From assembly GCF_002356295.1 (NCBI RefSeq), contig NZ_AP018042.1, positions 3,380,361 to 3,444,360 of the forward strand: DNA of 64,000 bases. Reading direction: 5' to 3'. The notes below the pieces were generated by a model that made no database searches, was not told the origin of the DNA, and worked only from the letters and a program-made list of their open reading frames with translations. Source of the stretch: Labilibaculum antarcticum. Lineage in GTDB: Bacteria; Bacteroidota; Bacteroidia; Bacteroidales; Marinifilaceae. The translations under genes were made by a program, and so were the position numbers. Position 1 is the first letter of the stretch. The number at the start of each line of letters is the position of its first letter. Below are positions 51,645 through 61,194 of this stretch, one piece after another.

Positions 51645-51680
51645 GACCTGTCAGGTTTTTAAAACCTGACAGGTCTTTTT
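51645..51680 (+). terminator. Terminator of the TPR/DUF2971 pair (twin of 45151-45187)
   Basis: GACCTGTCAGGTTT and AAACCTGACAGGTC pair and are followed by six T. The hairpin arms equal those after ftcD, so the accessory region is bracketed by two copies in the same orientation. Confidence 0.9.
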
Positions 51681-51728
51681 TATGGCAGAAACCTAAGGGC
51701 AGTTTTAATCCCTGTTAGTGTATTGTAT

Positions 51729-52988
51729 TTACAGAAAGCTGACGAAAAGAGCAATATTCAGTATTGTGATGATTCCTCCCATGGCATAAAGAGTAATTTT
51801 CGACAGGGTTGAGTTTTTGTATTTGCCCATTACTTTCGACGAAGAGGTTAGGTACACCTGCGCAAAAATTGTAAATGGCAATTGAATACTCAATATCATT
51901 TGCGAAATAATCAATCCCTGAAAAGGATTGGATATAAAATAGATAATTGCCAATGCAACCAGCAAAGAAATGGCAACGCCCAATCGGGAATGATTGTCTT
52001 TAATATCATAGGGCTCTTTAAACATCCCTGCAAATATCGATCCTGCAGCCATTCCTGAAGTAATGGTGGAGGCCAATCCGGCAAATAAAAGAGCTACTGC
52101 AAAAACAACTGCGGCATGTTCACCCAAAAGAGGCGCCAATAAATGATTTGCCTGTTCGAGTTGCGTAACCGGAGTTTTCGTTTTAAAGAAGGTGGCGGCC
52201 GCCAATAAAATCATGGCACTGTTTATTGCCCAGCCTATAATCATTGATACGAAGGTATCCAGAAACTCAAATTTCAATTGCTTTTTTATGATTTTCTCAT
52301 CTTTCAGATTCCATTGCCGGCTTTGAATAATTTCCGAATGAAGAAACAAGTTGTGAGGCATTACAACAGCTCCCAATACACTCATAATTACAAGCATCGA
52401 ACCTTGAGGGAAGCTTGGAGTTACCCATCCTGTCATGGCACTGTTCCAATCAATATCTACCAGCGATAGTTCATAAAAAAACGACAAACCAATCACCGAT
52501 ACAAATGCGATAATCCATTTCTCAATCATTCGGTATGCATTGGTATACAGCATAATCATAACGAATATGGTGACCAGCAAAGCTCCGGCTCTTATGGGTA
52601 AATCAAACAGCATATTTAAGCCGATAGCTCCTCCCAGTATTTCGGCCAGCGAGGTTGAAATAGAAGCCAGCATAGCCGATGAAAGAATCAATTTTGAATA
52701 GACAGGTTTAATGTAAATCATGGTAGCCTCCGAAAGACAAAGTCCTGTAGCAATGCCCAAATGCGCTACATTGTGTTGCAGAAATATCAACATGATGGTA
52801 GAAAGACTTACCATCCATAATAATGCATAACCATAGTCTGCTCCTGCAGCAAGGTTCGAAGCCCAGTTGCCCGGATCGATAAATCCGACGGTCACCAATA
52901 GCCCGGGACCAATGTATTTGAATATATCCAAGGCTCCATGTTGTGGTTTGTAACCTTTCTTGTCAATATTCCTTAATGATTTAAACAT
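51729..52988 (-). CDS. Nramp-family divalent metal transporter
   Basis: 419 residues with about eleven membrane helices. The metal-binding DPGN motif of helix 1 is intact (GFIDPGNWASNL), and helix 6 has the MPHN form of the MPH motif (VVMPHNLFLHS). Together they mark an Mn/Fe transporter of the MntH kind rather than an Mg-transporting relative. It stands alone, antisense to the accessory genes. A regulator site was not identified. Confidence 0.92.
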   Translation of the reverse strand: MFKSLRNIDKKGYKPQHGALDIFKYIGPGLLVTVGFIDPGNWASNLAAGADYGYALLWMVSLSTIMLIFLQHNVAHLGIATGLCLSEATMIYIKPVYSKLILSSAMLASISTSLAEILGGAIGLNMLFDLPIRAGALLVTIFVMIMLYTNAYRMIEKWIIAFVSVIGLSFFYELSLVDIDWNSAMTGWVTPSFPQGSMLVIMSVLGAVVMPHNLFLHSEIIQSRQWNLKDEKIIKKQLKFEFLDTFVSMIIGWAINSAMILLAAATFFKTKTPVTQLEQANHLLAPLLGEHAAVVFAVALLFAGLASTITSGMAAGSIFAGMFKEPYDIKDNHSRLGVAISLLVALAIIYFISNPFQGLIISQMILSIQLPFTIFAQVYLTSSSKVMGKYKNSTLSKITLYAMGGIITILNIALFVSFL

Positions 52989-53173
52989 TATTTGTTCTGT
53001 TATTAAAAGTAAGTTGATACAATTATCCCAAGACTGAATGCTATTTTAGAAAGCGTGTTCAATTTCTGATAGAATTAGGATGGGGGGAGCACTTTTTTTC
53101 AAAATGCAAACCGGAAGCTGTATTAACTTCCGGTTTGTATTTTGTTATGCAATGAAAGATTCAAATCGGGAGA

Positions 53174-54418
53174 TTATATCCCCAGCAATAATGAATCCGG
53201 ATCTTTTCCTCCGAACAGCATTTTTTGTGGATTTTCAATCATTTCCTTCATCTTAACTAAGAAACCAACTGAATCCTTACCATCAATCACACGATGATCG
53301 TAGGATAGAGCGATGTACATCATTGGGCGAATTTCTACCTTGCCGTTTACAGCAATGGGTCGCTCAACAATATTGTGCATGCCCAAAATGCCCGATTGTG
53401 GAGGATTGATAATTGGAGTACTCAATAGAGAGCCAAACACACCACCATTGGTAATGGTAAAAGTTCCGCCAGTCATTTCATCCAAACTGATTTTACCCGT
53501 ACGGGCTTTGTTGGCCAATCTCATTAATTCCTTTTCGATATCTGCCAAACCTAAGGTTTCGATGTTTCGGATTACCGGAACCATCAATCCTTTTGGTGTT
53601 TGCACCGCGATAGCAATATCGGTGTATTCAGGAGATACAATCTCCTCACCATCCATCATCGAATTTACCGACGGGTGAAGCTTTAAAGCCTCCGAAGCCG
53701 CTTTGGTAAAGAAGGACATAAAGCCCAGCTTAATATCGTGAGTTTCTACAAATTTCTTTTGATACTTGCTTCGCAATGCCATTACCGCAGTCATGTCTAC
53801 TTCATTAAAAGTAGTTAGCATGGCAGTTTCATTCTTTACAGAAACCAAACGAGCGGCCAACTTCTTCCGAAGATTAGTCATTTTTGTGCGTTTGACTTCT
53901 CTTGAAATGCTTGTGTTTTGAGTTGGAATTACCGGTTGATTTCCTGAATTGTCAACTACCGCCTGAATGTCTTTTTTCGACAATCGTTGAATGCCTGCAA
54001 TAACATCATCAACCGAAAGGTGATTTTCTTCCATCAATTTTTTCGCAACAGGAGAAATTTTAACATCCTTGTATGTTTCCGAATTTTTGGTTTTTGATTC
54101 GGATGCAACTACAGGTGCAGTCTTTTCAGCAGGAACTTCTTTTTTGGCTTCTTTAGGAGCAGAGGAAGCAGATGCTTCTCCTGCAAAACTGGTGTCAATT
54201 TTGCAGGCAACCGATCCAACAGCAACCGTATCGCCTTCCTGCGCCATGATCTGAATTTTACCACCTTCATCAGCAATAAGAGTCAGAGTCGCTTTATCCG
54301 ATTCAACTTCTGCAATTTCCTGATCCTTTTCAACAATGTCACCCTCTGCAACAAACCAGTTGGCTATTTCTACTTCGGAAATGGATTCTCCGGGACTAGG
54401 TATTTTAATTTCGATCAT
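53174..54418 (-). CDS. sucB: 2-oxoglutarate dehydrogenase E2 (dihydrolipoyl succinyltransferase)
   Basis: 414 residues. One lipoyl domain with the lipoylated Lys at K42 ([11 protein letters not shown]), an Ala/Lys/Glu-rich linker, a peripheral-subunit-binding domain near 120-155 ([19 protein letters not shown]), and the catalytic acyltransferase domain ending with the active-site His in [10 protein letters not shown]. It transfers the succinyl group to CoA. It follows sucA by 84 bp on the same strand. The E3 gene is not here and may be shared with other complexes. Confidence 0.96.
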   Translation of the reverse strand: MIEIKIPSPGESISEVEIANWFVAEGDIVEKDQEIAEVESDKATLTLIADEGGKIQIMAQEGDTVAVGSVACKIDTSFAGEASASSAPKEAKKEVPAEKTAPVVASESKTKNSETYKDVKISPVAKKLMEENHLSVDDVIAGIQRLSKKDIQAVVDNSGNQPVIPTQNTSISREVKRTKMTNLRKKLAARLVSVKNETAMLTTFNEVDMTAVMALRSKYQKKFVETHDIKLGFMSFFTKAASEALKLHPSVNSMMDGEEIVSPEYTDIAIAVQTPKGLMVPVIRNIETLGLADIEKELMRLANKARTGKISLDEMTGGTFTITNGGVFGSLLSTPIINPPQSGILGMHNIVERPIAVNGKVEIRPMMYIALSYDHRVIDGKDSVGFLVKMKEMIENPQKMLFGGKDPDSLLLGI

Positions 54419-54502
54419 CTTTATTGTATTATTGTTTTATCATCGGGTAAAAGTCACTAAACCTGCTACTTGTCTTGATACTTTGTATTTGGGTCTTTTG
54501 GT

Positions 54503-57358
54503 TTACATGATTAACTTACTTTTTTTCTCTGCAAAATATTCGTGCTGAAGCAGGATGTCTGCATGAGAACTGCCTTCCACACATTGCAATCCGCAATATT
54601 TCAGTTTTCGATCGCAATTGCATTTTCGAAATACCTTGTTTATAATTTCGTTTTGTCCTGCCAAATGAATCTTATTCAATCCGGTTGCCGGACTGCCACT
54701 AGATTGGCGTGCAACAGGAACCAGTTTAACATCCTTGTTTTTAAACTGGTAGTTGACAAATTGCCAGGCTCCCATGTTTTCAGGTTCTTCCTGAACCCAC
54801 AAATGAAGAAGGGCATTTGGATATCGATTCAAAACTTGATCAATCTGTTTCTCAGGAAAGGGATACAATTGTTCCACTCGAACCAAGGCGATATCCTGAG
54901 CAAATAATTCTTCTTTTCGGGCCAGTAAATCGTAATAGATTTTTCCGGAACAGAAAACAACGCGGCGAACTTCTTCTGCAATTATATTATTGTCGTCAAT
55001 AACTTCTTGAAACTGTCCTTTGGCCAATTCATCCATTTTCGAAACACATTTTGCATGACGAAGCAGACTTTTTGGTGTGAAGCAAATCAACGGAACCCGT
55101 ATATCACGTTTCACTTGTCTTCGTAACATGTGAAACAAGTTGGCAGGTGTCGTTGGGTTTATAATTTGCATGTTGTTGTTTGCACATAAAGTAAGGAATC
55201 GCTCCATTCTTGCACTTGAATGTTCTGCTCCCTGACCTTCGTATCCATGCGGCAAATACATTACCAAACCATTTTTTATGCCCCACTTGTCTTCGGCAGC
55301 ACTTATGTATTGGTCGATAACTGCCTGAGCAACATTATGGAAATCACCAAACTGGGCTTCCCAAATAGTCAGTCCGGTAGGATGAGCCAAAGCATATCCA
55401 TATTCAAATCCAAGCACACCATACTCGCTTAAGGATGAATTGTAGATATGGAAAGGTGCTTGCTTGTCGCTGATATTTTTAAGCGGGAAATATTTCTCGT
55501 CTGAATTCTCAATAATCAAAGCTGCATGTCGGTGCGAGAAGGTTCCTCTTTCCGAATCCTGTCCGCTTACACGCACACTGTTTCCTTCTTCCAGCAGGCT
55601 GGAATAGGCAAGCAGTTCTCCCATTGCCCAATCCAATTTATCATTCTCGATCATCTTCTTGCGATCGGACATTAACTTTCCAATTTTCTTGAAGAAAGTT
55701 AGATCTTTGGGCAAATTAGTAATGTTTCCGGCAAGCTCAAGTAAAGTTTTTTTATCAACTCCTGTTTTCGGAGAAGACTCGAAATCTTCCTTTGTTGAAT
55801 GTCGAATATCTTTATAATAATCCTCTAAGAAGGGCTGTATGAATACCTTTTTAAAAGTTTTAGATAGTTCAAAATCTTTATCTAAAAGCTTGTTGTAATC
55901 ATCATTACTAATTTTTATCTCTTCTTTAGAGTAAATTCCTTTTTCCATAAGGAAATCGGCATAAATATCTCTCGGATTTTTATGCTTGGCAATTTTTTTG
56001 TACAAAATAGGTTGGGTAAAACGAGGTTCATCACCTTCGTTATGACCAAATTTCCGATACGAAAGAATATCAATGAAAACATCAGAATTGAATTCCTGAC
56101 GGTATTCCATGGCAAGTTTTATGGTGAAAATTAAAGCTTCCACATCATCGCCATTTACATGAAAAACAGGAGAGCGGGTCACCTTTGCAACATCAGTGCA
56201 ATAAGTACTCGAACGGGCATCCAGATAATTGGTCGTAAAACCAATCTGATTATTGATTACCAAATGAATGGTTCCTCCGGTTTTATATCCGGTTAGTTGC
56301 GACATCTGAACTGTTTCGTAAACAATTCCTTGTGCGGCAATCGCTGCATCACCATGAATGATAACAGGAACCAATTTATCCTGATCGCCTGCGTAGTCGT
56401 TATCAATTTTCGAGCGTGAAATTCCTTCTACAACAGCACCAACGGTTTCCAAATGAGAAGGATTTGGCGCCAAATGAAGTTTTACTTTACTGCCATTGTC
56501 TGTTTTTACAGTATTTCCATATCCCAGGTGATATTTTACATCACCTAAAGCAATATCTTCGTCGAACTCTTCACCCATAAATTCTTTGAAAATATTAGCA
56601 TAAGGTTTCTCTAAAATATTGGCTAAAACATTTAGTCTTCCGCGGTGAGCCATTCCAAAAATAAACTCCTGAACACCAAGTTCAGCACCACGTTCAATCA
56701 TGGCATCCAAAGCGGGAATTAAGGTTTCCGTTCCTTCAAGTGAAAAGCGTTTCTGACCTACAAATTTTTTGTGAATGTAGTTTTCAAATCCAACGGCAAG
56801 CTTTAAATGATAATAGATGTGCTTGCGCTGTTCATCGTTAAAATTGGGCGTATTTTTGGTTCCTTCCATTTTGCTTTGCAGCCATCGCATCATTTGAGGA
56901 TGACGTACAAAAACGTATTCTGCTCCTATCGATTTGCAATAAGTTTCCTGCAAATGCGATACAATATCTTTTAATTTTGAAGCTCCCAATCCTATTTCTG
57001 TTCCTGCATGGAAAACAGTTTCCAAATCGGATTCAGATAAATCGAAGTTCTCAATGTCTAGAGTAGGGAAATATTTTCGTCGGGTTCGAACCGGATTGGT
57101 TTTGGTGAAAAGATGTCCACGCTGACGATATGCTTGAACCAAATTCATAACATTGAATTCTTTGCTCATCGAATTGGTGGCAGGTATATTTTCGGTAACC
57201 ACTTGTTCCTTACCTGGGTATTTGGTCGTTGCAAAGTCAAATCCCTGGAAAAATTGTCTCCAACTTTCTTCAACCGATTTAGGATCATTCTTATAGGATT
57301 GGTAAAGTTTGTCGATATATTCGATTTCGCTATTGCCCAAAAAGCTAAATTTATCCAT
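54503..57358 (-). CDS. sucA: 2-oxoglutarate dehydrogenase E1
   Basis: 951 residues, normal for SucA. It decarboxylates 2-oxoglutarate with thiamine diphosphate and passes the succinyl group to SucB. The start MDKFSFLGNSEIEYIDKLY and SWRQFFQGFD are typical; FGMAHRGRLNVLAN and IIHGDAAIAAQGIVYE are TPP-site motifs, and LPHGYEGQGAEHSSAR is the conserved loop. A -7-like TACATTTG lies on the minus strand at 57401-57408, 43 bp upstream, without a clear -33. The genome also encodes a ferredoxin-linked 2-oxoacid oxidoreductase. Confidence 0.97.
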   Translation of the reverse strand: MDKFSFLGNSEIEYIDKLYQSYKNDPKSVEESWRQFFQGFDFATTKYPGKEQVVTENIPATNSMSKEFNVMNLVQAYRQRGHLFTKTNPVRTRRKYFPTLDIENFDLSESDLETVFHAGTEIGLGASKLKDIVSHLQETYCKSIGAEYVFVRHPQMMRWLQSKMEGTKNTPNFNDEQRKHIYYHLKLAVGFENYIHKKFVGQKRFSLEGTETLIPALDAMIERGAELGVQEFIFGMAHRGRLNVLANILEKPYANIFKEFMGEEFDEDIALGDVKYHLGYGNTVKTDNGSKVKLHLAPNPSHLETVGAVVEGISRSKIDNDYAGDQDKLVPVIIHGDAAIAAQGIVYETVQMSQLTGYKTGGTIHLVINNQIGFTTNYLDARSSTYCTDVAKVTRSPVFHVNGDDVEALIFTIKLAMEYRQEFNSDVFIDILSYRKFGHNEGDEPRFTQPILYKKIAKHKNPRDIYADFLMEKGIYSKEEIKISNDDYNKLLDKDFELSKTFKKVFIQPFLEDYYKDIRHSTKEDFESSPKTGVDKKTLLELAGNITNLPKDLTFFKKIGKLMSDRKKMIENDKLDWAMGELLAYSSLLEEGNSVRVSGQDSERGTFSHRHAALIIENSDEKYFPLKNISDKQAPFHIYNSSLSEYGVLGFEYGYALAHPTGLTIWEAQFGDFHNVAQAVIDQYISAAEDKWGIKNGLVMYLPHGYEGQGAEHSSARMERFLTLCANNNMQIINPTTPANLFHMLRRQVKRDIRVPLICFTPKSLLRHAKCVSKMDELAKGQFQEVIDDNNIIAEEVRRVVFCSGKIYYDLLARKEELFAQDIALVRVEQLYPFPEKQIDQVLNRYPNALLHLWVQEEPENMGAWQFVNYQFKNKDVKLVPVARQSSGSPATGLNKIHLAGQNEIINKVFRKCNCDRKLKYCGLQCVEGSSHADILLQHEYFAEKKSKLIM

Positions 57359-57604
57359 ATAATTGTTCGTTGTTCTTACTGATATTCGTTGTTACTTAAA
57401 CAAATGTATTAATTTTTAAAGCTTATGGTGATATCAAAAACGAATAAAAGATAAAAAGATCATTTTTTTTTCAAATGCCCTTATAGAGTTTTTCGATAAG
57501 AGGATTAAGCGTAACATTACTGAAAATAATCAGCACTATTCTTTTATTTGATACAGGTTCGAATTACTTTAGATTTTTCAAGATAAACATGTAATATTTC
57601 ACCG

Positions 57605-58282
57605 ATGTATTTTCTCCGTATTTTGATTGTTCTCGTACTTGGTACTCAGCTAACAGCCTGTCATAATGTACAAAAAAAACAGCCGTTCGCTTTAGAAAAA
57701 GGGGATCTGCTTTTTCAGGATCTGGATTCTGATTCAATTTCGGATGCCATAGAATCAGTAACCGGAGGAGAGAAACATTTGAGTTTTTCGCATGTGGGTA
57801 TTGTTGATATTGATTCCAATGGAGATACCTTGGTTTTAGAGGCCATTTCAAAAGGAGTCATTTATACCAAGCTCAATACTTTTTTACAGCGAAGCACAAC
57901 TGCTGATCAAAAACCAAAGGTTGAGGTGGGAAGACTAAAACCCGAATTTGGTGTATTGATTCATGAAGCACTTGAGTCAGGGAAAAAGCTAATTGGAAAA
58001 CCATACGATGATATTTACATCATGGGAGACTCAACTTACTATTGTTCGGAGTTGATTTACGAACTGTTTTTCAATTCTGAAGATTCGATGCAGGTCTTTC
58101 AATTAAATCCAATGACTTTTAAAGATGCTAAAACAGGAGATTTTCTTCCATTTTGGATTGAGTATTATAAAAAGTTAGGTGTGGATATCCCGGAAGGAAA
58201 ACCGGGTTTGAATCCAAATGGAATGTCCTTATCAGCAAATATAAATATGGTTTACAGTTACCATTCTAATAACGAACGCTAA
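57605..58282 (+). CDS. YiiX/YebB-like (C92) papain-fold lipoprotein
   Basis: 225 residues. Lipobox at C19 (LVLGTQLTAC). The domain fits the permuted NlpC/P60-like YiiX/YebB family: ALEKGDLLFQDL, catalytic His in SFSHVGIVDID (H63), and the nucleophile Cys in YYCSELIY (C147). Members are predicted to cut peptide or amide bonds, perhaps in the cell wall or lipoproteins; none of this is shown here. The next gene starts 15 bp downstream, so they are likely co-transcribed. Confidence 0.85.
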   Translation: MYFLRILIVLVLGTQLTACHNVQKKQPFALEKGDLLFQDLDSDSISDAIESVTGGEKHLSFSHVGIVDIDSNGDTLVLEAISKGVIYTKLNTFLQRSTTADQKPKVEVGRLKPEFGVLIHEALESGKKLIGKPYDDIYIMGDSTYYCSELIYELFFNSEDSMQVFQLNPMTFKDAKTGDFLPFWIEYYKKLGVDIPEGKPGLNPNGMSLSANINMVYSYHSNNER

Positions 58283-58297
58283 GTTTATACTCTATAT

Positions 58298-61168
58298 ATG
58301 AATTCTTTTCTACGTGAATTAACCGGCGAGCTGTACGAAAAATATGGCAGCAATTTATCCAATTGCATGTTGGTGTTTCCAAATCGCCGTGCAGGTTTAT
58401 TTTTCTCAAAGTATTTGAATGAGTTGATTGAACAACCAGTTTGGGCGCCAAAGATTCTCACCATTAATGATTTTTTTAAAACGCATTCTCAATTACAAAC
58501 AGAGGATAATTTGGGCTTGCTTTTCCGATTGTATAAAATTTACATTCAGAGAATGGAAGTTTCGGAGAGTTTCGATGAGTTTTACCACTGGGGAGAAATG
58601 CTTTTGGGAGATTTCGACGATTTGGACAAGTACCGGGTGAATGCGAAACATTTGTTTCAGAATTTAGCAGAGGAAAAAGAAATTGATAACCTGTTTGATT
58701 ACTTAACCGAAGAGCAGATTGTTGCCATTCAGTCATTTTGGAGTTCTTTCCGTCCCGAGAATTATTCGGAGCATCAGAAAGAATTTGTGAAGCTTTGGGA
58801 GAATTTGTACCCAATTTATTCTGATTTTCGAGATGAATTGCAATCTGAAGGATTGGCATACGAAGGAATGGCTTCACGTAAACTGGTGGATGAGCTGGAA
58901 TCGGGGAAGATTAATATCAAAGAAGACAGAGTCCTTTTTATTGGCTTTAATGCATTAAACCGTTGCGAAAAGAATTTGTTTGATGAGTTGAAAAGACAAG
59001 ATAAAGCCGATTTTTATTGGGATTACGATGAGTCATATCTCAAAAATCCTTTTCATGAAGCTGGTTTGTTTATGCGGGAAAACATCAAAAGATTTCCTTC
59101 ACCCAAAACGAATATTCGCTTCGACAATATTAAAAACAATAAAACAAAGATTGAATTTGTTTCGCTCTCCTCGGAGGTGGGACAGGCGAAGTATGCCCAC
59201 GCCGTGGTTGAGGAGTTTTGCACGAATTCGGAGTATGCATTAGAGGAAACGGCAATTGTTTTGGCTGATGAGGAGTTGCTTCTTCCGGTATTGCATTCCA
59301 TTCCTAAAATTGCAAAAAATGTGAATGTGACCATGGGATATCCGGCAAAAAATACGCCTGTTGCCAGTTTGTTACGTTTGGTTATCGATCTGCAAAAAAG
59401 CGTGAAAAATTCTGGCGGAGAGGTATCGTTTCATCACAAACAGGTATTGGCTCTTTTGAATCACCAATATTTGAATTCAGTTAATCCTGAATTGGCACAT
59501 ACCATAACACAAGATATCTTAACAACCAATAGAATTGAAGTTCCACAACGTTTAATTAAAGGTGATCCCGTATTGGAGAAACTTTTTTCGCCGGTTAGTA
59601 GTGTGGAGCAATTTTCAATATATCTGCTTGAATTGCTTCAAGGGATTTATCAGAAATTAGAAACTGCTGATGAGGAAAAATCTTTGGTTGATAAAATTGA
59701 ACAGGAATATATTTACCATTTGTTTTTGGCGATAAAGCGTCTCAATTCTTTATTAAATCAGCACAAAATAGATCTTAAACAGGATACTTTTTATAAGATT
59801 CTGGATAAAATGATTCAAAGTCTGAGCATTCCTTTTGAAGGAGAACCATTGGCTGGTTTGCAGGTGATGGGGATTTTGGAAACACGATTGCTCGACTTCA
59901 AGAAGATCGTAATCCTTTCGATGAACGAAGGTAAATTGCCTAAAACAGGAGCTGCAAATTCATTCGTTCCTTACCATTTGCGTAAAGGATTCGGAATGCC
60001 AACAATCGACCATCAGGATGCGATTTTCGCCTACTATTTTTATAGATTGATTCAGCGCGTTGAAGATCTTAAATTGTTGTACAGCACTCAAAGTGATGGA
60101 ATGCGAACAGGTGAGATGAGTCGCTTTTTGTATCAGCTAAAATACGAATCAGATTTCGAGATCGTTGAGAACAGTCCATCTTATAATATTTCGTTGCAGG
60201 AAGCCAAGCCGATTAGTGTGACTAAAAATGAACGAATTCAAACTCGTTTAAATGAGTATTGTGGGGATAGTTTTAAGAGCTTTTCGCCATCAGCATTAAA
60301 TACTTACATGAATTGTAGTTTAAGCTTTTACTTTAAATATTTAGCTGGTTTAAAAGAGCCTGATGTGGTTCTTGAGGAGATTGATCCGCCAACCTTTGGT
60401 AATTTATTTCACTCGGTTTTGGAAGAGTTGTACAAGCCTTTTAGTGGCAAAACAATTCAGAAAGAAGATTTGGAGGGATTGCGAAAAAATAAAAATTTAT
60501 TGGATCAGGTTTTAAAGGATGCTTTTCGAACGATCTACTTTAAGCTAAAGAAGGATCAGCCAATGGAGATTGGTGGAAGAAACCTACTCATATTCGATAT
60601 CTTAAAGAAATTTATTGATCGGATATTGATTTTGGATCAGAAATTTGCACCCTTTGAAATTGTTTCATTAGAAGGGAAATATAAGATTCAACTGCCAATA
60701 GGGGAGAAAGCCGATCGAGTGGTTAATATAAGTGGATTGATTGATCGGGTTGATAAGCTGGGTGATGCTATTCGTATTCTGGATTACAAAACAGGTAAGG
60801 CAGATCTGATTTTTAAGGACATCGCTTCTCTTTTCGAAAAAGAAGGCAAGAATAAAAATAAAGCGGCATTTCAAACTTTGCTTTATTGCTTGTTTTACGA
60901 TGAAAATTATAAGCCAGATTTAGCAATTTCCCCGGGAATATATAGCCTTAAAGAATTTTTTAGCGATGGGTTTGATTGTACATTAGCTCAAAAAGAAGGG
61001 CGCGGAAATGCCATTCGTGTTGATGATTACAGGATGTTTAAAGCCGAATTTGTTGAAGGCTTAAAGGAATTGCTGGAAGAGATTTTTAATCAGGATATTC
61101 CTTTTTCGCAGGTGGAAAACAAAGATATTTGCCGAACTTGTGTGTACTCAGAAATTTGTCATCGATAA
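58298..61168 (+). CDS. AddB-like PD-(D/E)XK nuclease with iron-sulfur site
   Basis: 956 residues. The N-terminal part (1 to about 640) is a helicase-like fold without a clean Walker A; CMLVFPNRRAGLFF opens it as in the AddB/Bacteroidota family. The C-terminal nuclease has LNTYMNCSLSFYFKYL, TFGNLFHSVLEELY, the catalytic RILDYKTGKAD (D-Y-K) and a final CRTCVYSEIC that, with the earlier Cys, forms the AddB-type 4Fe-4S staple. It should act with an AddA-type UvrD helicase-nuclease in double-strand-break repair. No addA is adjacent in the window. About 200 residues shorter than Bacillus AddB. Confidence 0.87.
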   Translation: MNSFLRELTGELYEKYGSNLSNCMLVFPNRRAGLFFSKYLNELIEQPVWAPKILTINDFFKTHSQLQTEDNLGLLFRLYKIYIQRMEVSESFDEFYHWGEMLLGDFDDLDKYRVNAKHLFQNLAEEKEIDNLFDYLTEEQIVAIQSFWSSFRPENYSEHQKEFVKLWENLYPIYSDFRDELQSEGLAYEGMASRKLVDELESGKINIKEDRVLFIGFNALNRCEKNLFDELKRQDKADFYWDYDESYLKNPFHEAGLFMRENIKRFPSPKTNIRFDNIKNNKTKIEFVSLSSEVGQAKYAHAVVEEFCTNSEYALEETAIVLADEELLLPVLHSIPKIAKNVNVTMGYPAKNTPVASLLRLVIDLQKSVKNSGGEVSFHHKQVLALLNHQYLNSVNPELAHTITQDILTTNRIEVPQRLIKGDPVLEKLFSPVSSVEQFSIYLLELLQGIYQKLETADEEKSLVDKIEQEYIYHLFLAIKRLNSLLNQHKIDLKQDTFYKILDKMIQSLSIPFEGEPLAGLQVMGILETRLLDFKKIVILSMNEGKLPKTGAANSFVPYHLRKGFGMPTIDHQDAIFAYYFYRLIQRVEDLKLLYSTQSDGMRTGEMSRFLYQLKYESDFEIVENSPSYNISLQEAKPISVTKNERIQTRLNEYCGDSFKSFSPSALNTYMNCSLSFYFKYLAGLKEPDVVLEEIDPPTFGNLFHSVLEELYKPFSGKTIQKEDLEGLRKNKNLLDQVLKDAFRTIYFKLKKDQPMEIGGRNLLIFDILKKFIDRILILDQKFAPFEIVSLEGKYKIQLPIGEKADRVVNISGLIDRVDKLGDAIRILDYKTGKADLIFKDIASLFEKEGKNKNKAAFQTLLYCLFYDENYKPDLAISPGIYSLKEFFSDGFDCTLAQKEGRGNAIRVDDYRMFKAEFVEGLKELLEEIFNQDIPFSQVENKDICRTCVYSEICHR

Positions 61169-61194
61169 ATCGTGGCTCATTTTGGACTTTTGAA

